From assembly GCA_020631865.1 (NCBI GenBank), contig JACKGS010000001.1, forward strand, positions 62,001-126,000: a stretch of 64,000 nt of DNA, read 5' to 3'. A model generated the notes under the pieces. The model did not search any database. It was given only the letters and a program-made list of their open reading frames with translations, and was not told where the DNA came from. Made by a program: the position numbers and the translations under genes. Below are positions 9,054-17,417 of this stretch, piece by piece; within the stretch, counting starts at the first letter, position 1, and each line of letters begins with the position of its first letter. The stretch comes from Candidatus Nomurabacteria bacterium (GTDB taxonomy: Bacteria; Patescibacteriota; Saccharimonadia; Saccharimonadales; UBA7683).

Positions 9054-10480
9054 CTATTAGCCTCCTCGCACCATTTCGCTATTTCTAACAATTCCCTATC
9101 TTGCTTTTGAGGTGCAATAATCTGCAAGCCAACTGGAAGCCCCGATACATCACCACAAGGAATACTGATTGCCGGAACACCAACCATACTAGCACCGACC
9201 GTCATAATATCGCCTAGGTACATGGCTAACGGATCTTGAGTATTTTCGCCAATTTTGAAGGCAGTAGTTGGCGCAGTTGGTCCAATTAGAAAATCTACCT
9301 TTGTAAATATTTCATTAAATTCGTTTGTTAATTTCGTACGAACAGTCTGGGCCTTCTTATAATATGCATCATAATATCCGCTAGAAAGTACATACGTACC
9401 AATCATTATTCTGCGTTTAGCTTCATTTCCAAAACCTTGCTCTCTAGATACTTCGTAGCTTTCATCTAAGTTTTTTGAATCTTTAAAGCTATATCCAAAC
9501 CTTTGTCCATCATATCTAGCCAAATTAGAACTAACTTCCGCAGGACAAACTATATAGTAAACTGCCAATGCGAGCGCCAGACTTGGTAGACTGACCTCCA
9601 CAACATCTGCTCCTGCCTTTTTTAAATCTTCAATTGCTAATTCTATCTTATTTCGAACATCAGGATCTAATCCATCTCCAAAATATTCTTTAATAATGCC
9701 AATCTTAGTATTTTGTAAATTAAACGTGGAATTTGGTGTCAAGTAGCTTTCTTGACGTGGGATAGTCGTTCCATCTAATGGATCTTGCCCGGCAATTACA
9801 TCAAGCACAAGCGCGGCATCATCAACAGAATTTGTAATCGGCCCCACAACATCAGTACTACTAGCCATTGCCACTACACCACTTCTTGAGACTAAACCGT
9901 AAGTAGGCTTTAAGCCTACTGCGCCACAAAAACTTGCCGGTTGCCTAATAGAACCCCCTGTATCTGTACCTAGTGCAAAAGGCGCTAAACTTAATGCTAC
10001 CGCTGCGGCAGAGCCACCAGAAGACCCCCCAGCCACCCTAGTATTGTCATGAGGATTCTTAGTGGTGAAGAAGTCGCTGTTTTCAGTACTAGCACCATGT
10101 GCAAATGCATCAAGATTTGCTTTAGCTACGCAAATCGCACCCTCAGATTCTAGCTTTTCAATTGCTGTTGATTGATATGGAGCATCGAACCCTTTTAAAA
10201 TATTACTAGCAGCAGTGGTCTCCGCACCAAAAACTAAGAAGTTATCTTTAGCGATAAATGGCACCCCGGCTAATCTGCCAGGATCCGCACCTTCTTGTAT
10301 TTTTGCGTCAACTTCCTTAGCTCTTTCAATTGCTCGTTTTTCAATTTTAGAAATCACCGCATTAAATTCTGAGTGTTCATCAATCAAACGTAGCGACTTC
10401 TTAACCTGTTCTAGTGCGCTAACTTTTCCTGATCTTACATCTTCAGCTAGCTCTAATATCGGGGCCCACTTTTTAGCCAT
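9050..10480 (-). CDS. gatA: Asp-tRNA(Asn)/Glu-tRNA(Gln) amidotransferase subunit A
   Basis: 476 aa amidase-signature enzyme that releases ammonia from glutamine for GatB. The Lys-Ser-Ser catalytic triad is visible: FIAKDNF (Lys), the glycine-rich AGGSSGGSAAAVA, and GTDTGGSIRQPASFCG (nucleophilic Ser). The C-terminal MVGVPAISIPCG and LPVGLQIIAP motifs are also present. Length is normal. AGAGGTGA before the ATG is a good ribosome-binding site. It is preceded by gatC and overlaps the next gene by four bases. Confidence 0.97.
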   Translation of the reverse strand: MAKKWAPILELAEDVRSGKVSALEQVKKSLRLIDEHSEFNAVISKIEKRAIERAKEVDAKIQEGADPGRLAGVPFIAKDNFLVFGAETTAASNILKGFDAPYQSTAIEKLESEGAICVAKANLDAFAHGASTENSDFFTTKNPHDNTRVAGGSSGGSAAAVALSLAPFALGTDTGGSIRQPASFCGAVGLKPTYGLVSRSGVVAMASSTDVVGPITNSVDDAALVLDVIAGQDPLDGTTIPRQESYLTPNSTFNLQNTKIGIIKEYFGDGLDPDVRNKIELAIEDLKKAGADVVEVSLPSLALALAVYYIVCPAEVSSNLARYDGQRFGYSFKDSKNLDESYEVSREQGFGNEAKRRIMIGTYVLSSGYYDAYYKKAQTVRTKLTNEFNEIFTKVDFLIGPTAPTTAFKIGENTQDPLAMYLGDIMTVGASMVGVPAISIPCGDVSGLPVGLQIIAPQKQDRELLEIAKWCEEANR

Positions 10481-10500
10481 ACGTCACCTCTGGCATAGTA

Positions 10501-10579
<79 letters not shown>

Positions 10580-10588
10580 GCACTTCCA

Positions 10589-10888
10589 TCATCCTATCAT
10601 CCTCTTAACCTTAATCTGTCCACCTTCTGTCTTTGGAACATTTTTCAGCAGCTCCTCTTGCGAAACCTGTGGCAAAATCTCATCATTTCGTGTTGCATTT
10701 TTATCCTGACTAGTCAGTCCGGTTACCTGATATGTTGGAGTCAGCCCACTAACATCGACTCCATCAAGCTGTGTAATGTAATCGATTATTGCACTTATAT
10801 CATTTTGATACATAGCAACCTCATCATCAGTCAGGTGCAACCTGCTTAGCCGGGCTAATTTTAATACATCTTCTCGGGTTAACTTCAT
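10589..10888 (-). CDS. gatC: Asp-tRNA(Asn)/Glu-tRNA(Gln) amidotransferase subunit C
   Basis: 99 aa, the small subunit that wraps around GatA and stabilises the GatCAB complex. The N-terminal LTREDVLKLARLSRLHLTDD and the C-terminal LRNDE-like NATRNDEILPQ are typical. First gene of the gat operon. A minus-strand TATAAT ends 7 nt before the ATG and there is no ribosome-binding site, so the operon mRNA is probably leaderless. It diverges from the alpha/beta hydrolase gene at 10973. Confidence 0.93.
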   Translation of the reverse strand: MKLTREDVLKLARLSRLHLTDDEVAMYQNDISAIIDYITQLDGVDVSGLTPTYQVTGLTSQDKNATRNDEILPQVSQEELLKNVPKTEGGQIKVKRMIG

Positions 10889-10923
10889 TTTTACTATTAT
10901 ACCAGATTAAAGGCCCCGTCATA

Positions 10924-10952
10924 TTGCAATATTTCTATATTAAGCTTATGAT
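10924..10952 (+). promoter_or_regulatory. Promoter of the alpha/beta hydrolase gene
   Basis: TTGCAA (10924-10929), a 17-bp spacer and TATGAT (10947-10952). The expected start near 10959 leaves a leader of about 14 nt before the ATG at 10973. Confidence 0.55.
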
Positions 10953-10972
10953 ACATTTTAGTTAGGTTAGCC

Positions 10973-12109
10973 ATGATAACACCGGAATGCATTATCCAAA
11001 AATCAAAAAATATGCTCCCATTTGACGCATGGGACTCATTTGAAGGCACACCACATTCACCAGACTCGTCAAAATATCTTGATAAAGAACATCGCGCTCA
11101 ACTTATAGAAAATAGTAAATTAATTGAAATCAAAGAGCATCCACATGAAGAATACGTGGCTGGAGTTGGCTTAATAAAACGCGCTGGATATATAACTAAA
11201 AATGGCTATGCATACAGTGCATTAATTGGAATACCTGAAACACAAAAATGCGATGTACCGGTTATTGGAACTTCTGCCTGGACTACAAGCACAGAAGGTC
11301 ACAACGAACATACCGTTCGAAATTTTATGAGACAAGGAAATTTCGTAATATTTGTTGGCGCTGAAGGTAGTTATGAGCCGAAAAATTCACCAACCCCAGC
11401 CGGACCAATCACATTAGCAGATTCCGCAGCTTCAATTCTGAATTATTCAAATCATGTTGTTCAAGACCTTGTGGAACAAGGTTACGATATAGATCCAACT
11501 AATCGACTTTTAATTGGCGAATCACGTGGCGCAATGGTTGGCATGGGTGTAATTGCGCTGGCTAATGATTTTAATCAGAATATTCTTGCTTCTGATTTAG
11601 CTGCTCCTTGCCTGCCAAGAAAACTGCAACTAAGTGACATTAGAAACCTGACTGAACAAATATCCAAAGAACCTATAGAGCTTTTTAAACTCGCAGGCAA
11701 ACTAACACTTTCAAGATTAATTCACTATCCAAGTACGCTAGATCTAAGCCCATACAGCCTCAAGCATCAATTTGCAATTGGATTTGCACTTTTTAGTGGA
11801 GAGGCTGGCGCCATGGCCCGACATATACCAAATGAGGCTTTATTGCATATCACTGTCTTCAATAACGACATTGCATCAATGCACTCAGACTGGCAAGAAA
11901 TCTTCCAAAACCACCCTAATGTACGGATCACACCACTACCTGGAGGGCACATGTCAATCGCCGACCCAGAGACACTAAGCTATACTTTGGCAAGAAACGC
12001 CTCCTCGCAGTTATGCATAAACAATAACGAGGAGCTTAACAAAGGTTCCGTATTTGATGCAGCCCATAGCTTGATGCCCCGTATCTCAAAATTACCGAGA
12101 GCATCTTAA
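10973..12109 (+). CDS. Alpha/beta hydrolase-fold protein
   Basis: 378 aa. The nucleophile elbow GESRGAMVGMG near residue 182 fits GxSxG, and the late GGHMS near residue 325 can supply the catalytic His; an acidic residue between them (NNDIASMHSD region) may complete the triad. The strand VIGTSAWTTSTEG near residue 98 could form the oxyanion region. No signal peptide or membrane segment. The substrate is unknown; esterase or lipase-like activity is only inferred from the fold. It is monocistronic, facing away from gatC. Confidence 0.65.
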   Translation: MITPECIIQKSKNMLPFDAWDSFEGTPHSPDSSKYLDKEHRAQLIENSKLIEIKEHPHEEYVAGVGLIKRAGYITKNGYAYSALIGIPETQKCDVPVIGTSAWTTSTEGHNEHTVRNFMRQGNFVIFVGAEGSYEPKNSPTPAGPITLADSAASILNYSNHVVQDLVEQGYDIDPTNRLLIGESRGAMVGMGVIALANDFNQNILASDLAAPCLPRKLQLSDIRNLTEQISKEPIELFKLAGKLTLSRLIHYPSTLDLSPYSLKHQFAIGFALFSGEAGAMARHIPNEALLHITVFNNDIASMHSDWQEIFQNHPNVRITPLPGGHMSIADPETLSYTLARNASSQLCINNNEELNKGSVFDAAHSLMPRISKLPRAS

Positions 12110-12135
12110 TCACATTCACCGTTGTTACGAAATTA

Positions 12136-12165
12136 TTGACATTAAATGCTTATGCATGTTATAAT
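12136..12165 (+). promoter_or_regulatory. Consensus promoter of the 173-aa gene, leaderless arrangement
   Basis: Perfect TTGACA (12136-12141), an 18-bp spacer and perfect TATAAT (12160-12165). The ATG at 12172 begins 6 nt after the -10 box, so transcription should start at or within one base of the start codon. Confidence 0.8.
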
Positions 12166-12171
12166 TAAGTT

Positions 12172-12693
12172 ATGACGACAGTTCATAGTTATGAATCTCT
12201 GCCGCCTCCTGGTATTGAAGTATACCTTTCGCCTGACGAACTAAGACCTGGCGCACTTTACGAAATTGAAAGTGACTACTTAGAAAAGATTGCATATTGC
12301 GTAGATTATGAACACTTTTTTGGTATACACATTGAAGATCGGAATAATGTATTTTCAATACGCCTTAGCAGAGAGCCCCATATCAGATATTCCGACAGAA
12401 ATGGGGTAAGCTCTGGCTCCAAGCCAATCCAAGAGTTTATACCACGCAATACAAGCCTCCTTCCAAAAAATTACAGCGGAACAGATTTAACACGCTTACT
12501 GATTCAGCAATCCTATGAACACTACTATGAATTACACCAAAATATCCACCTCTATCCAGAACAAAATGGTGTCATTATTTCTAAGTTCAATCTTTTTTCT
12601 AAAATTACAGAAAGCTGGAAAGCCGGAAAACTACAACTCCCCGATGACCATGGGTATCTAAATATATCGACATTAAAGCAAGTCGAACATTAA
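12172..12693 (+). CDS. Hypothetical protein, 173 aa
   Basis: No family recognised. The protein is soluble-looking, rich in Tyr, Glu, His and Pro (LPPPGIEVYLSPDELRPGALYEIE), without a signal peptide or membrane segment. Start choice is firm because a perfect TTGACA-18-TATAAT promoter ends 6 nt before the ATG. It converges on the repeat-protein operon, overlapping its last gene by four bases. Confidence 0.6.
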   Translation: MTTVHSYESLPPPGIEVYLSPDELRPGALYEIESDYLEKIAYCVDYEHFFGIHIEDRNNVFSIRLSREPHIRYSDRNGVSSGSKPIQEFIPRNTSLLPKNYSGTDLTRLLIQQSYEHYYELHQNIHLYPEQNGVIISKFNLFSKITESWKAGKLQLPDDHGYLNISTLKQVEH

Positions 12694-13394
12694 CTTCCAG
12701 GGCTCAATATCCACCCAACAACCTGCTCACGCAGTCGCCTATACTCAGCCTCATCAAACTGCATATTTGCAATACAGAAACGTCGCCCCTTCATATTGCT
12801 ACAAAACATACTATCCTGCATGTCTCCACAGTCGTGCATCATAATGCAATTAGTTAAATCTGCTGACCTGGTGGTACCAAAACTATTGGTACACCGTATA
12901 CTAAACTCATCTCGAAGACAATAAGTAACCTGTTCACTTCCGTACGATGCAAATACAAATTCACTATTTGAAATTGTATCGCTAAATAATACATTTTTAG
13001 ATCGAATAATATTGGTAGAATGAAATACGTTTTCTGATTCAAGTACCATGTCCGATTCGGCATAGTTTATTGAATCCAATGCAAATTCAGTAGTGATTAA
13101 ATTTATATGTTGCCACTTAGCTAAAATGTCTGATATATCCTTAATTGGCTGCGTAGCGTAAAGCCCATCGAAGTTATTACCGTTATTACGTGCGTTATCC
13201 ATTTTGGTAAATTTAGTTGCAGTGCTTGATGACGACCATGTTTCGCTACCATCTATTGAATCAGTAACCCTGTTAGGAAGATTAAGATCAAATGTAAACT
13301 TTTCTACCATTTGTTTAAGACTAAGTGGATTCTCGACGCCAAAAACTTGTTTTACAATTTTATCTAAAATTTCTTTAGCTTCTTTTTCGTTCAT
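12690..13394 (-). CDS. Ser/Cys-rich repeat protein, paralog B
   Basis: 234 aa, closely related to the adjacent upstream gene of equal length. Residues 1-60 are a helical N-terminus (KEAKEILDKIVKQVFG). The middle has Ser or Cys recurring every 6-8 residues (SENVFHSTNIIRSKNVLFSD), as expected of a short-rung beta-solenoid, ending in DCGDMQDSMFCSNMKGRRFC, IANMQFDEAEYRRL. Similar C-terminal motifs occur in CPR hypothetical proteins often labelled caib/baif family, from memory. No enzymatic motif. It follows paralog A by 7 bp and the HerA/VirB4-like ATPase, forming a three-gene operon. Confidence 0.6.
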   Translation of the reverse strand: MNEKEAKEILDKIVKQVFGVENPLSLKQMVEKFTFDLNLPNRVTDSIDGSETWSSSSTATKFTKMDNARNNGNNFDGLYATQPIKDISDILAKWQHINLITTEFALDSINYAESDMVLESENVFHSTNIIRSKNVLFSDTISNSEFVFASYGSEQVTYCLRDEFSIRCTNSFGTTRSADLTNCIMMHDCGDMQDSMFCSNMKGRRFCIANMQFDEAEYRRLREQVVGWILSPGS

Positions 13395-13401
13395 ATTATC
13401 C

Positions 13402-14106
13402 TTAAGAGCTGGGCGTTAATATCCATTGCACAACTTGTTGTTTCAATTTTTCGTATTCTTCTTTTTCAAACTGCATATTTGCTATACAGTATTGACGCCC
13501 TTTAATCCCGCTACAAAACATACTGTCAGCCATATCAGAACAGTCATGTATAAAAAATGAGTTAGTAATTTTACTACTCCAAGAAACCCCGAAGCTATTA
13601 GAGCATTCGCCACTATCCTCAACTCGAACACAGAAAGCATTCCCACCTGAGCGCTGGCTAGCGGCAATAAACTCTGAGTCTTCAATACCATCTGAAAAAA
13701 GAATATTTTTTGATCGTCTAATATCCTGTGAACGATACACATTTTCAGATTTTAATACACAATCACTTTCAGCAACATTAAGTGATTCAATCTGACGTTC
13801 AGTCGTAAAATAGTTTATCTCATTCCATAAAGACAATAGCTCATTTAGGTTATTAATGGGCTGCTTTTCTTTAAAACCGTCGTTTATTCCGTACCTTGCA
13901 AGCACAGTTTCTTGTTTAATAAATCTTGTTGGGTTTGTAGAAGAAGCCCAAGTTGGTGAATTGTCAGTAGAATCAAATACCTGCTGTGGTAAACGAACGT
14001 CAAATGCAAACTTCTGCATAAACTGCTCGAGGCTCAATGGGTTTTGATAACCACATATTTGACCAATAATTTTATCTAGTATCTGCTTTGCTTCAGTTGC
14101 ATTCAT
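13402..14106 (-). CDS. Ser/Cys-rich repeat protein, paralog A
   Basis: 234 aa. It shares with paralog B the N-terminal EAKQILDKIIGQICGYQNPLS region, the Ser-periodic centre (SENVYRSQDIRRSKNILFSD) and the C-terminal DCSDMADSMFCSGIKGRQYC block followed by a helical EKEEYEKLKQQ tail. This equal-length tandem pair most likely arose by gene duplication followed by divergence. A beta-solenoid fold is inferred from the 6-8 residue period. It lies 9 bp downstream of the HerA/VirB4-like ATPase gene, so a structural or partner role with that ATPase is plausible but unproven. Confidence 0.6.
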   Translation of the reverse strand: MNATEAKQILDKIIGQICGYQNPLSLEQFMQKFAFDVRLPQQVFDSTDNSPTWASSTNPTRFIKQETVLARYGINDGFKEKQPINNLNELLSLWNEINYFTTERQIESLNVAESDCVLKSENVYRSQDIRRSKNILFSDGIEDSEFIAASQRSGGNAFCVRVEDSGECSNSFGVSWSSKITNSFFIHDCSDMADSMFCSGIKGRQYCIANMQFEKEEYEKLKQQVVQWILTPSS

Positions 14107-14115
14107 GCTATTCCT

Positions 14116-16125
14116 TTATTTCCTTACTTTCTTTCTACTTGATGACTGGCTCGCCAAAATATCTTGCAGGTTAATAAACTCCCTACCCGTCACTTGTTGC
14201 CCATCAACTATCGGCTGAGCAGGTACGGCCGTGACAGCATGGTTATCTTGAATCATTTGCACCTGTTGCATTTGCTGTTGTCTTTCCACAAATCTAGCAG
14301 GCAACTCCTGCTTTTGTTCATAGGCTTTAAGTTCAACATGCTGGTCGACGACTGGAGCCGCAGTCACGTCAAGCGTACGTGCTTTAATGCAAGGTAAAAT
14401 CTGACCACCCGAACTCAGGCGCAAGAAACACTCGCGTGGATGCAGCGAGGTTAACATCTCTACTCGTACATCACTTTGCTTGAGGCCCTTGTCTTTTTCG
14501 GCCTCAAGCAGTTCTTTTGGAAGTTCAATAGTTAAGTTACCCTCAAGCGCTCTGGCATCCTCTTCTGAAACCTTAAATACGTAGTAGTTTAAAACGTTAG
14601 TGAAAATCGCTGCCTGGAGGTCCTTTTCAATTTGTCCAAAGTATTGTTGAGTTAGAATTACAGAAAGACCAAATTTTCGAGCCTCAGCCAGAATTGATGC
14701 AAGCGCAGGATTTTGCACAACCGAAACTTCATCAATAATCAAAATTACTTTCTGGTTGAATGCACGAGCTTGAGCCAACAAAAATATCTGTTGAATTAAT
14801 AGACCCGCAATAGTCTTAACCACCTTCTCGCCCATACTAACCTTATTGAGCGAAAATGTGGTCAAGAAGTTGCTATTTATAATTTGGCCAAGCGATGTAG
14901 CATTTTGATCATTTCCAGCTAGTGATGGCTGCATCTGCATTTCATCAACCAATGAAGCGATTGGAGAAATTGCCTCATTATAATATTTAGTTCTGATCTC
15001 ATTAAAATCAGTACCGAAAAACCTAACTATATTTTCTGGTATATAGCCTTGCACGTGTGCTAAAATCTGATTTCTATATTCAATATCTGTCACAAATCTT
15101 TTTAGATTATCTAACGACATAACTTGAGCTGTCATCAGAACGTAAAGCGCGAACCTCAGTACACGCTCTAATTTTGGATTATGCTGATCGTTGAGGAGTG
15201 ACTTAAACAATGTTCCAGTCAATTCAGTAGCAGCAGAAATATCCGTACCCGTTCCACCAAACAACTCTGCTCCATCATCCCGGCCTTTGAAATTAATAAT
15301 TGTACTGTCCTGTATCCCCTTTAGGTCATTTTCAAGCGATGCATGTGGATCAATTACAATAATACGATAATTTTGCTTTAATCCCGGCGAATTTGCTAAT
15401 TTATCCACCAAAAGTGATATTAACTTGGACTTACCGCTACCACTAGCTCCGATGATAAATGAGTGTTTCTCAAAATCATATGAGGTCAATGGCAAAAAAT
15501 AATTATTTGGAAGATATGGAAATGTATCTATCTCAAAAACAGCACTCATATTCTCACTCTGCATAATATGTAGTGACTTTTGTATATCCAGATACTTACT
15601 AACTTTTTTTCTTAAGTATCGAGTATTTGTTGCAAAGTCAATCGCCAGAAGATATCCAGGAAAACTTGTTGAAACCTTCTTATTCATAAACCAATTTTTG
15701 CCAGCATCCTGAAAATATAACTGTATTGTCGTTGCGGCTTTTTCAAAATTTATTCTTCTACTACGAATCACTACAAACTGCAACTGCTTGGCCTTTTTAA
15801 CTGCATACTTTTCTTTAAGGTCTAGCATGTCTCCACCTGCCTTCATAATAACTAGACGTTCTTTGCTGGCTATACTGGCTGGCAACCCTATTAATTCTTT
15901 TTTGACAGGCCTTAAGACACCAACCTCGATATTATTTGAAAGTGAGCCCAGATCTTTATCGCTACATACAAAATACCTGATAGTATTCTCGTCAATTCTA
16001 ACCACTACCTCAAAGGCATTTAATAATCCGACGTACTGTGAAAAAACATTATACAGCCTTTGCCAATCTTCTTTGGTAACAGCATCTTTTAATAGATAAA
16101 ATTCAAAACAATACTTCATATGCAT
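14116..16125 (-). CDS. HerA/VirB4-type P-loop ATPase
   Basis: 669 aa. Walker A GASGSGKS at residues 226-233 and Walker B VILIIDE at 460-466 bracket an ATPase core with the features of the FtsK/HerA superfamily (IIVIDPHASLENDL, AEARKFGLSVILTQQYFGQ). The N-terminal 200 residues lack a transmembrane helix and may be the VirB4-like adaptor region. The C-terminal 100 residues are Gln-rich and low-complexity. Such ATPases power DNA or protein translocation; which one applies here is unknown. A TATAAT (16137-16132) ends 6 nt before the ATG, so the mRNA is leaderless. It heads an operon with the two repeat proteins. Confidence 0.75.
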   Translation of the reverse strand: MHMKYCFEFYLLKDAVTKEDWQRLYNVFSQYVGLLNAFEVVVRIDENTIRYFVCSDKDLGSLSNNIEVGVLRPVKKELIGLPASIASKERLVIMKAGGDMLDLKEKYAVKKAKQLQFVVIRSRRINFEKAATTIQLYFQDAGKNWFMNKKVSTSFPGYLLAIDFATNTRYLRKKVSKYLDIQKSLHIMQSENMSAVFEIDTFPYLPNNYFLPLTSYDFEKHSFIIGASGSGKSKLISLLVDKLANSPGLKQNYRIIVIDPHASLENDLKGIQDSTIINFKGRDDGAELFGGTGTDISAATELTGTLFKSLLNDQHNPKLERVLRFALYVLMTAQVMSLDNLKRFVTDIEYRNQILAHVQGYIPENIVRFFGTDFNEIRTKYYNEAISPIASLVDEMQMQPSLAGNDQNATSLGQIINSNFLTTFSLNKVSMGEKVVKTIAGLLIQQIFLLAQARAFNQKVILIIDEVSVVQNPALASILAEARKFGLSVILTQQYFGQIEKDLQAAIFTNVLNYYVFKVSEEDARALEGNLTIELPKELLEAEKDKGLKQSDVRVEMLTSLHPRECFLRLSSGGQILPCIKARTLDVTAAPVVDQHVELKAYEQKQELPARFVERQQQMQQVQMIQDNHAVTAVPAQPIVDGQQVTGREFINLQDILASQSSSRKKVRK

Positions 16126-16187
16126 TTACTTATTATACTAATGCCTTAGATTGTACATCAGTTATATAGAAAATACTATAGAAATAT

Positions 16188-16216
16188 TTGACTTTGCTTT
16201 TATTTTTTGTTATAAT
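16188..16216 (+). promoter_or_regulatory. Consensus promoter, leaderless arrangement
   Basis: TTGACT (16188-16193), 17-bp spacer, TATAAT (16211-16216). The ATG at 16223 begins 6 nt after the -10 box, which fixes the gene start there rather than at the upstream in-frame ATG at 16151. Confidence 0.8.
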
Positions 16217-16222
16217 ATACAG

Positions 16223-16786
16223 ATGGCATTACAGCACTTTAAGTTAAGTAAAAAAGGTGACTGGTACCCGGTTATAGAGCATAACGGCGAATATCAACCA
16301 TCGTCTGACCCTTCTGACTGGCAACCGCTAATTGAGCGATACTTTAATGAAGCTATTATTTTTCTACGTGCAGTTGGAGCTGAACATACCTTTAAACATA
16401 GGCTAGGTGTAGACTCACAGAGAGCTAGGCAAATATACGAGAGCTGGACATTAGACTCTGAAAATGTAGGTGGTAGCCATACAATGCGTACAATTGGTCG
16501 CATCGCTTATGAAAGAACTGGCCAAAGTGCAGTTGATATTTACCTGGATGAGCACCGTAAAGTCAAAACAGATTTGCCCAATATGCAAAGTGTTCAGGGA
16601 GTTATAAACGCAGAGGTTTCACGATACGATGCAGATTTTATAAATACTGGGGGCAGTTTGTTGCAAGCTGATCCTAATTTTGACTCCACAAAAAGTGACA
16701 ATCAATTACTCGACGAATATGTTGCTAGGATCCGTGAAGAAATATTGAATGACCCTGACTACTATACATCTATACACACTAATTAA
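16223..16786 (+). CDS. Hypothetical protein, 187 aa
   Basis: No family recognised. The sequence starts MALQHFKLSKKGDWYPVIEH and is soluble, with a helical RQIYESW and a C-terminal acidic helix (DEYVARIREEILNDP). An ORF reading starts at 16151, but the promoter TTGACT-17-TATAAT lies inside that extension, so 16223 is chosen. It is divergent from the HerA/VirB4-like gene with 97 bp between start codons; both appear leaderless. It converges on the isochorismatase-like gene with a 4-bp overlap. Confidence 0.6.
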   Translation: MALQHFKLSKKGDWYPVIEHNGEYQPSSDPSDWQPLIERYFNEAIIFLRAVGAEHTFKHRLGVDSQRARQIYESWTLDSENVGGSHTMRTIGRIAYERTGQSAVDIYLDEHRKVKTDLPNMQSVQGVINAEVSRYDADFINTGGSLLQADPNFDSTKSDNQLLDEYVARIREEILNDPDYYTSIHTN

Positions 16787-17409
16787 TTTTTAAGTGTCTT
16801 GATATTAACGCTACTAGTGACATAGCCTAATACGTCATGCACAATTCCATTAGTAACCGACACCTCATGTGCAAATTCGTTTGGTGTAATCAGTAAATCT
16901 TCAATCACTACGGCATTGAAGCCATTATTTTGAGCTCCAACACTACTTGCAAATACACACCTAGAAGCAAACCCACCCGTTAGCCAAACGGTCTCAATCC
17001 CATTTTTATGTAAATATTTTGCTAGCCCTGCTTCACTAAAGGCGTCTGGGAAGTATTTATCAATTTGAAATTCATTTGTATTAGGCGCTAAACCATGATA
17101 ATCATAACCATCTGAATCGATAGAAGAAATAGCTTTGTCTTTATTTATAAGCATGCGCTGAGCAACAACATAAGGTGACTTTTCTGGGTCTTCTGTCATT
17201 CTAGTCCAGATGATTGGTATATTTTTTTGTCGACTCCAGACTATAAAGTTATCTAGTTTTGCAATAGTCTCGTTTAAATTATCTGGGAATGTCTTCTGAC
17301 TTGTCAGAGCACTAGTTCTAAATTCTCTGCTACAATAAGCATCTTGTTTATCAATCACTATAAGTGCAGTAGAGGAGTGCTGAAGTATGTCATTAATACT
17401 TTGATACAT
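16783..17409 (-). CDS. Isochorismatase/nicotinamidase-family cysteine hydrolase
   Basis: 208 aa. The family triad is visible: Asp in ALIVIDKQDAY, Lys within the central region, and nucleophilic Cys in FASRCVFASSVGAQNNG after the typical VWLTGG strand. Substrates of the family include nicotinamide, isochorismate and other amides; this one cannot be assigned, though an NMN adenylyltransferase-like gene elsewhere in the window makes a nicotinamide role worth considering. A TATAAT (17422-17417) ends 7 nt before the ATG at 17409; the ATG two codons upstream (17415) would overlap the promoter. It follows uvrB. Confidence 0.75.
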   Translation of the reverse strand: MYQSINDILQHSSTALIVIDKQDAYCSREFRTSALTSQKTFPDNLNETIAKLDNFIVWSRQKNIPIIWTRMTEDPEKSPYVVAQRMLINKDKAISSIDSDGYDYHGLAPNTNEFQIDKYFPDAFSEAGLAKYLHKNGIETVWLTGGFASRCVFASSVGAQNNGFNAVVIEDLLITPNEFAHEVSVTNGIVHDVLGYVTSSVNIKTLKN

Positions 17410-17417
17410 TTTCATTA

